A DNA stretch of 64,000 bases from Rachycentron canadum (lineage: Eukaryota; Chordata; Actinopteri; Carangiformes; Rachycentridae), in assembly GCA_038496675.1 (NCBI GenBank), contig CM076654.1, forward strand, positions 12,399,017 to 12,463,016. The letters are read 5' to 3'. Every line of letters starts with the position of its first letter. Within the stretch, counting starts at the first letter, position 1. Below, in pieces: positions 60,173 through 64,000 of the stretch. The notes under the pieces are model-generated. The model was given only the letters and a program-made list of their open reading frames with translations. It ran no database searches and was not told the DNA's origin. The position numbers were made by a program, and so were the translations under genes.

Positions 60173-60540
60173 TTTTATGCCCTTGTTTTTCCTAAGCCAA
60201 CACAGGGTACAGTACAGTAAATTACATCATGTCTACAGCAGGAGAACAGGCAACCAAAAACCTTTTTACAACACATGCTAAATCCCCATTTTCACGGCAT
60301 CCTACAGAATTACAATGTAGTTTTTCAAAACAGGCAGAAGTCTTGTGTGTTTGTGTGTGTGCGAGTGTGTGCACGCTCATGTGCAAAGTGTAGACGTAAG
60401 CCTGGGAGGTAAAAAGTTACAGTGGCGATTATAGTAATTATGGTTTCAGGTTTTTGCATATTCCTTCAGATGGACCAGTAGATTACCAGACAGTTTGGCA
60501 CAGTGAGGGAAAGAGTGGGGAAAAGAAAAGAGTTACTGTT

Positions 60541-60559
60541 GGGGTGAGGGAGGGAGGGG
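60541..60559 (+). other. Canonical G-quadruplex motif
   Basis: GGGGTGAGGGAGGGAGGGG has four G runs of at least three with loops of 3, 1 and 1 bases, a geometry expected to fold stably. It lies within a purine-rich stretch. Confidence 0.75.
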
Positions 60560-60737
60560 TCAGATTGAGGGAGCAAGGAAGAGTAAAAGAGAGAGGCAAA
60601 CTGGCTGAAAAGGGGGGGATGTAAAAAGGAGAGCAAAAGAGAAGAGAGTTACAAAGGAAGAGAGAATGTAGATACGAAGAGGAGAAAGACTAATCCTCCA
60701 TGCTGCTTTCCAGCGCGTTGAGCCCGCTTGCTCGCAC

Positions 60738-60757
60738 CCTCCTCCTCCTCCTCCTCA
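60738..60757. repeat. (CTC)n trinucleotide microsatellite
   Basis: About six CTC units, just after a short CpG-bearing stretch (AGCGCGTTGAGCCCGC) at 60711-60726. Confidence 0.88.
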
Positions 60758-60992
60758 ATCCTCTCTCCACACCAGGAGTTGTATGGCCTTTTACAGTGCA
60801 GCTTTGTTTCCTATAAAAAGGACTATGAATGTCAAGTTCTCCAAAAAGAAGAAAAAAAAAACACCACCTTGTCCTCTTCTTATTCTTCTCTGCTACTTCA
60901 ATCTCTCTCTATTTCTCCATTATCAGTTTCCCTATGACCCATGTCCCTCCTTTCTTTCTCTTCCCTTTTTTCCTCCTTCTCTCTCAATACAG

Positions 60993-61110
60993 GACAATGC
61001 AACATAACAAGCTTTGCACAGAAACAAAAAAGGAGCCGGGTCCCAGCCTCGTGGACCCCCTGTCGTGGCACATCGTCTTTTCTCAATGGCAGCTTAATTA
61101 CATATTCATG
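60993..61110 (+). other. Candidate exon behind a strong splice acceptor
   Basis: A ~43-base pyrimidine tract (60945-60987) ends in AATACAG at 60992, one of the best acceptor-like contexts in the window. The next 118 bases stay open in one frame, which contains ATG at 60997 and reads KKEPGPSLVDPLSWHIVF; ATG|GTGACA at 61108-61116 is a mediocre donor. Part of the stretch is GC-rich with four CpG, then AATGGCAGCTTAATTACAT, which looks like a homeodomain-type site. The - strand is also open. It may be an exon or a conserved regulatory block; no family recognised. Confidence 0.2.
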
Positions 61111-61845
61111 GTGACACAAATAAGACTTGCTTGCTCCAACACACAAACATGCCACTCAGCCAAAACACCCAGCACCCATCTGCTGGTCGTGTGTCTGCCC
61201 TCAAGGAATTGTTCTTTCAAAAGTGAGCACATGTAGCAATGTGTTGTTTTTGTGCCTCCTTGCATTTGTGTGTGTTTAAGGAGTGACACCTGTGCAGTGC
61301 TACGGCTCATAAGGTTCAGCACTGCAGAAATCTGAGATAATACTGTAAAAACAATACATACATCCTTAATTCTGCAACCTGTCTTTAATATGAGCGCCCT
61401 GAGCAAAAAATCTGGAGATGCAGCAGATTGCTGCTTTGGCATGGGTCCAAACAGTGTCAGAGACAGACACGGGAAGGGACAGGGGATTAAGCTGAAGAAG
61501 CAGAAGTTGGTTTCTTCACACACAGAAAGAAAAAAAAAGTGTGACCAGTAATCGCTTGTCTCCAATAGGCGCAGTGTGCTGCTTGTTGTTTTTGAAGCAA
61601 ATAAACCAGCCCTGGCTATTTACTGGAGGTTTTACGGTATCAAATAAAAAGAATATATAGACCATGAAAATCCTAAGATGCCGGCTGTGGATAGAAGCAA
61701 GGCCTTAAAACAAAGAGATCCAGGGTGAGATTTCAATGGAGAGCAGCTGGCGTGGTGTGGAGCTCCATTTCTCTACCTGTCTTTTTTCCTTCTTTGCTTC
61801 CCTTTTAGTCCCATTTCTCTGTATTGGACCCACTACTACACCCTA

Positions 61846-61848
<3 letters not shown>

Positions 61849-61893
<45 letters not shown>
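61849..61893. repeat. (GT)n microsatellite
   Basis: About 22 uninterrupted GT units. Confidence 0.95.
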
Positions 61894-61897
<4 letters not shown>

Positions 61898-62715
61898 TGT
61901 AGGTAAACTCTCTCCCTCCCTCTGGCTGACTGATGAGTTTCCGTGACCACACACTCACACGCACACAAAATGTCCTGCTGCTTGTGGGCTCCGTTCAGAA
62001 GCACAACAATATGTCTACTGTTTGGGCCACAGTCTAATTAAACAGTGTAAATCTAACTAGAGAAAGAGACGGAGTGGTGAGAGACAGCAGCAGAGAAAGA
62101 GAATAATGGGAGAGCTAAAATCGAGAGAGACTAACAGAATGTCAGAGGTAGCAGATGGGAAAGAGAGGAAGACGAAAACAGGACAGAGAAAATGAGAGAT
62201 GGAGTCAGAGAGAGGGATGGGAACAAATGACAGCAGAGAGGAATTGAGACGATGGACAACAGTACAGAAATCTGTGGCCTGGCACTTGGTGGCTGTGGTT
62301 CACTGAGTCCAACTGTTTATTATGGGAATCAAAGATGCCCAGTTTCTCCTTTCAGTTCACTGCAAAAAATTACAAGATAATTTATCATTGCTGTAGCTTT
62401 AACAACCACTTTTTTGATTTTCCTGCGAACTATAGTTGAATAGGCAAAGAAGAACTTTGTTATTCTGATTTTAAAAAACGGTATTTACTAAAAATAACTT
62501 ACTAGAGCATTCAATAGTTTCTTGATGCGTTTACTCTACAGCACAACACAGTAATATGTCTTTATAGGTAATGTCAGTCAGACTCAGTCTGTGATAAAAA
62601 AAAAAACACTTAACTAGGCTTATCATTTTTTGCAGTGCAGGACTGCATGAGACCAGTGGGAACTATATAGTAGGCCATTGATTGGGAACAAACGGCTTTC
62701 TCTCAAACACCCTTC

Positions 62716-62742
62716 CCACACACACACACACACACACACACA
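62716..62742. repeat. (CA)n microsatellite
   Basis: Thirteen uninterrupted CA units. Confidence 0.93.
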
Positions 62743-63696
62743 ACTAACTAAAACAAAAAGGCTGGAAATGAGAGCCCCAAATGAGGCCTTAGGTTTCGCA
62801 GGCCATGAAAAATTCATAATTCCAGATCTTTACATGAAACTCTAGAAGGAATTAGACCTAACAGTGGGAGACGCTGGGAATCAGTTTCAGAACATTTAGC
62901 CTCTCCTTTCTCTTTTTCCCTCTCTTCTCTGGCTCAGCCTGTCTCTCTAGTAAACATGCACGCTCACAGCCATCAATGCACACCCAAACAGGCACAGTCG
63001 GACACACACAAACACACACTCGCACACAAGTACGCATTCTTATGTTCCATCCTGGGTTTTCCCCTGCGGAGAGTGAGAGATAGTAAATGGTGCAAGTGGT
63101 GTGACGCAGTTTGTCGACACAGCCTTTTGAAAACCACACTTCTTCAAAAAGAAGATTTCATCTCTGCTTTCCTCAAAGAAAAACATGCCTGCAAAGTTCT
63201 CTGCCGCTACACAAACAGACCACGTTCAGGCTCTCGATTCTTGCCATAAACCCAGCTGTAATTGCAACGTGTGCCAATACACCACTATACATAAAATGCA
63301 GAGAACCATACGTGGACAGACATGGGTGAACATTTTCACAGCCCAACATAAAATCTATTGAGTGAACAGATGAACCTGCAAGTCCAAAGGGAAGGAATAA
63401 AAAAAACAACTAACAACCATTCAGCAGCACACACCACACACTGAAACAATAGAGAAAGAAATGATAGAAAAGAGTGGGTGGAAAAATGTCTCATCCTGGT
63501 CACACTTCAAGTAAGAGTCTATGAAATGTATGGATGAGTAAACAAGGACAAAAACATTTTTTTTTAAAAAGGCAGTGAGGGCAAGGGGGATCTGCCATCA
63601 CTATGCTGCCGCTAGCAGCAGGAGGGTCTTCTACACAAAACAACCCCAGACACATTCAAAGACTTCCTTTCACACACCCCCGTGAACGCCTGTCCA

Positions 63697-63847
63697 AGCA
63701 CACACACACACACGCACGCATACATACACTTTCGGACTCTCACATACACACAGGCAGAGAATGCAGACAGAATGCAGCATTGTTTGACCGTAGGAATATC
63801 TTGCTGTGTGTGTGTGTGTGTGAGTGTGTGTGTGTGTGAGTGTGTTG
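63697..63847. repeat. Paired CA-rich and GT-rich tracts
   Basis: CA-rich DNA at 63697-63753 is followed by GT-rich DNA at 63804-63847. The two could pair as an imperfect foldback of simple repeats. Confidence 0.8.
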
Positions 63848-64000
63848 CAGTCAGTCAGCTTGTCAAGTCCTAGTGGAGTGATCAAAGCTGGTACAAACCA
63901 CCCAGAGAGATCTCTCCCTTCCTCATCCATTCATCCGTTCGCCCTCTCATCTGATACAGAAACAGCATCAAATTTACCACATAAAACCCGCTCAGCCAAT

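Larger units (their letters stand above)
60173..64000. other. Non-coding stretch with several small features
   Basis: No supported gene. Holds a G-quadruplex motif at 60541-60559, purine-rich DNA at 60500-60690, (CTC)n at 60738-60757, an exon candidate at 60993-61110 and GT/CA tracts. GA-rich DNA lies at 62060-62240, and an interrupted CA/GT cluster at 63697-63847. Confidence 0.5.

Noticed and set aside
1..64000. tRNA, rRNA, snoRNA, CRISPR, integron, phage or prokaryotic operon signals
   Set aside because: Looked for on both strands; none seen. Base composition and repeats are vertebrate.

Overview
The window looks like non-coding DNA from a teleost fish chromosome, either intergenic or the inside of one or more very large introns. 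Three things point there: vertebrate-like base composition with sparse CpG; an extremely high density of (CA)n/(GT)n microsatellites, more than twenty tracts with several over 60 bp; and two degenerate repeats that I recall as teleost types, at 2186-2405 and 51341-51858. The exact species and locus cannot be told from the sequence alone. No tRNA, rRNA, CRISPR, operon or prokaryotic signal is present.

No protein-coding gene can be supported with confidence. The longest open frames (about 120-175 codons) run through CA/GT tracts, pyrimidine-rich stretches or N gaps, or have no recognisable domain. A few places look more exon-like. 15070-15370 is CpG-dense, with an ATG-led open frame ending at GTAAGT. 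60993-61110 follows a very strong acceptor. 42722-43013 is a terminal-exon-like frame after an acceptor. 37424-37659 and 5752-6105 are weaker. All are low-confidence candidates.

Layout: 1-8.2 kb holds GT-rich DNA, a degraded dispersed repeat and a purine-rich block that flips to pyrimidine-rich at about 7.4 kb. 8.2-20.2 kb is the densest microsatellite territory and includes the CpG-dense patch and a 215-bp Z-DNA-prone CA tract. 20.2-32 kb is mostly unique AT-rich DNA with several stretches that look like conserved non-coding elements. 32-34.6 kb ends at a 377-bp assembly gap. 34.6-49.4 kb is mainly unique, with inverted repeats and a minisatellite. A second gap (49429-49786) lies inside a compound GT/TA repeat. 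49.8-64 kb contains a hAT-like non-autonomous transposon, more GT tracts and a G-quadruplex motif.

The most solid observations concern the assembly itself. A 16-nt Nextera/Tn5 mosaic-end adapter abuts the gap at 34171. A single N at 46021 separates two identical 57-bp copies, which suggests a false duplication. Biologically, the best leads are a ~97% identical 105-bp direct duplication 13 kb apart, a 16-bp perfect hairpin at 46823-46864, a homeodomain-site-rich block with an internal duplication at 23560-23840, and the CpG-dense exon-like patch. I did not find a convincing new biological system.
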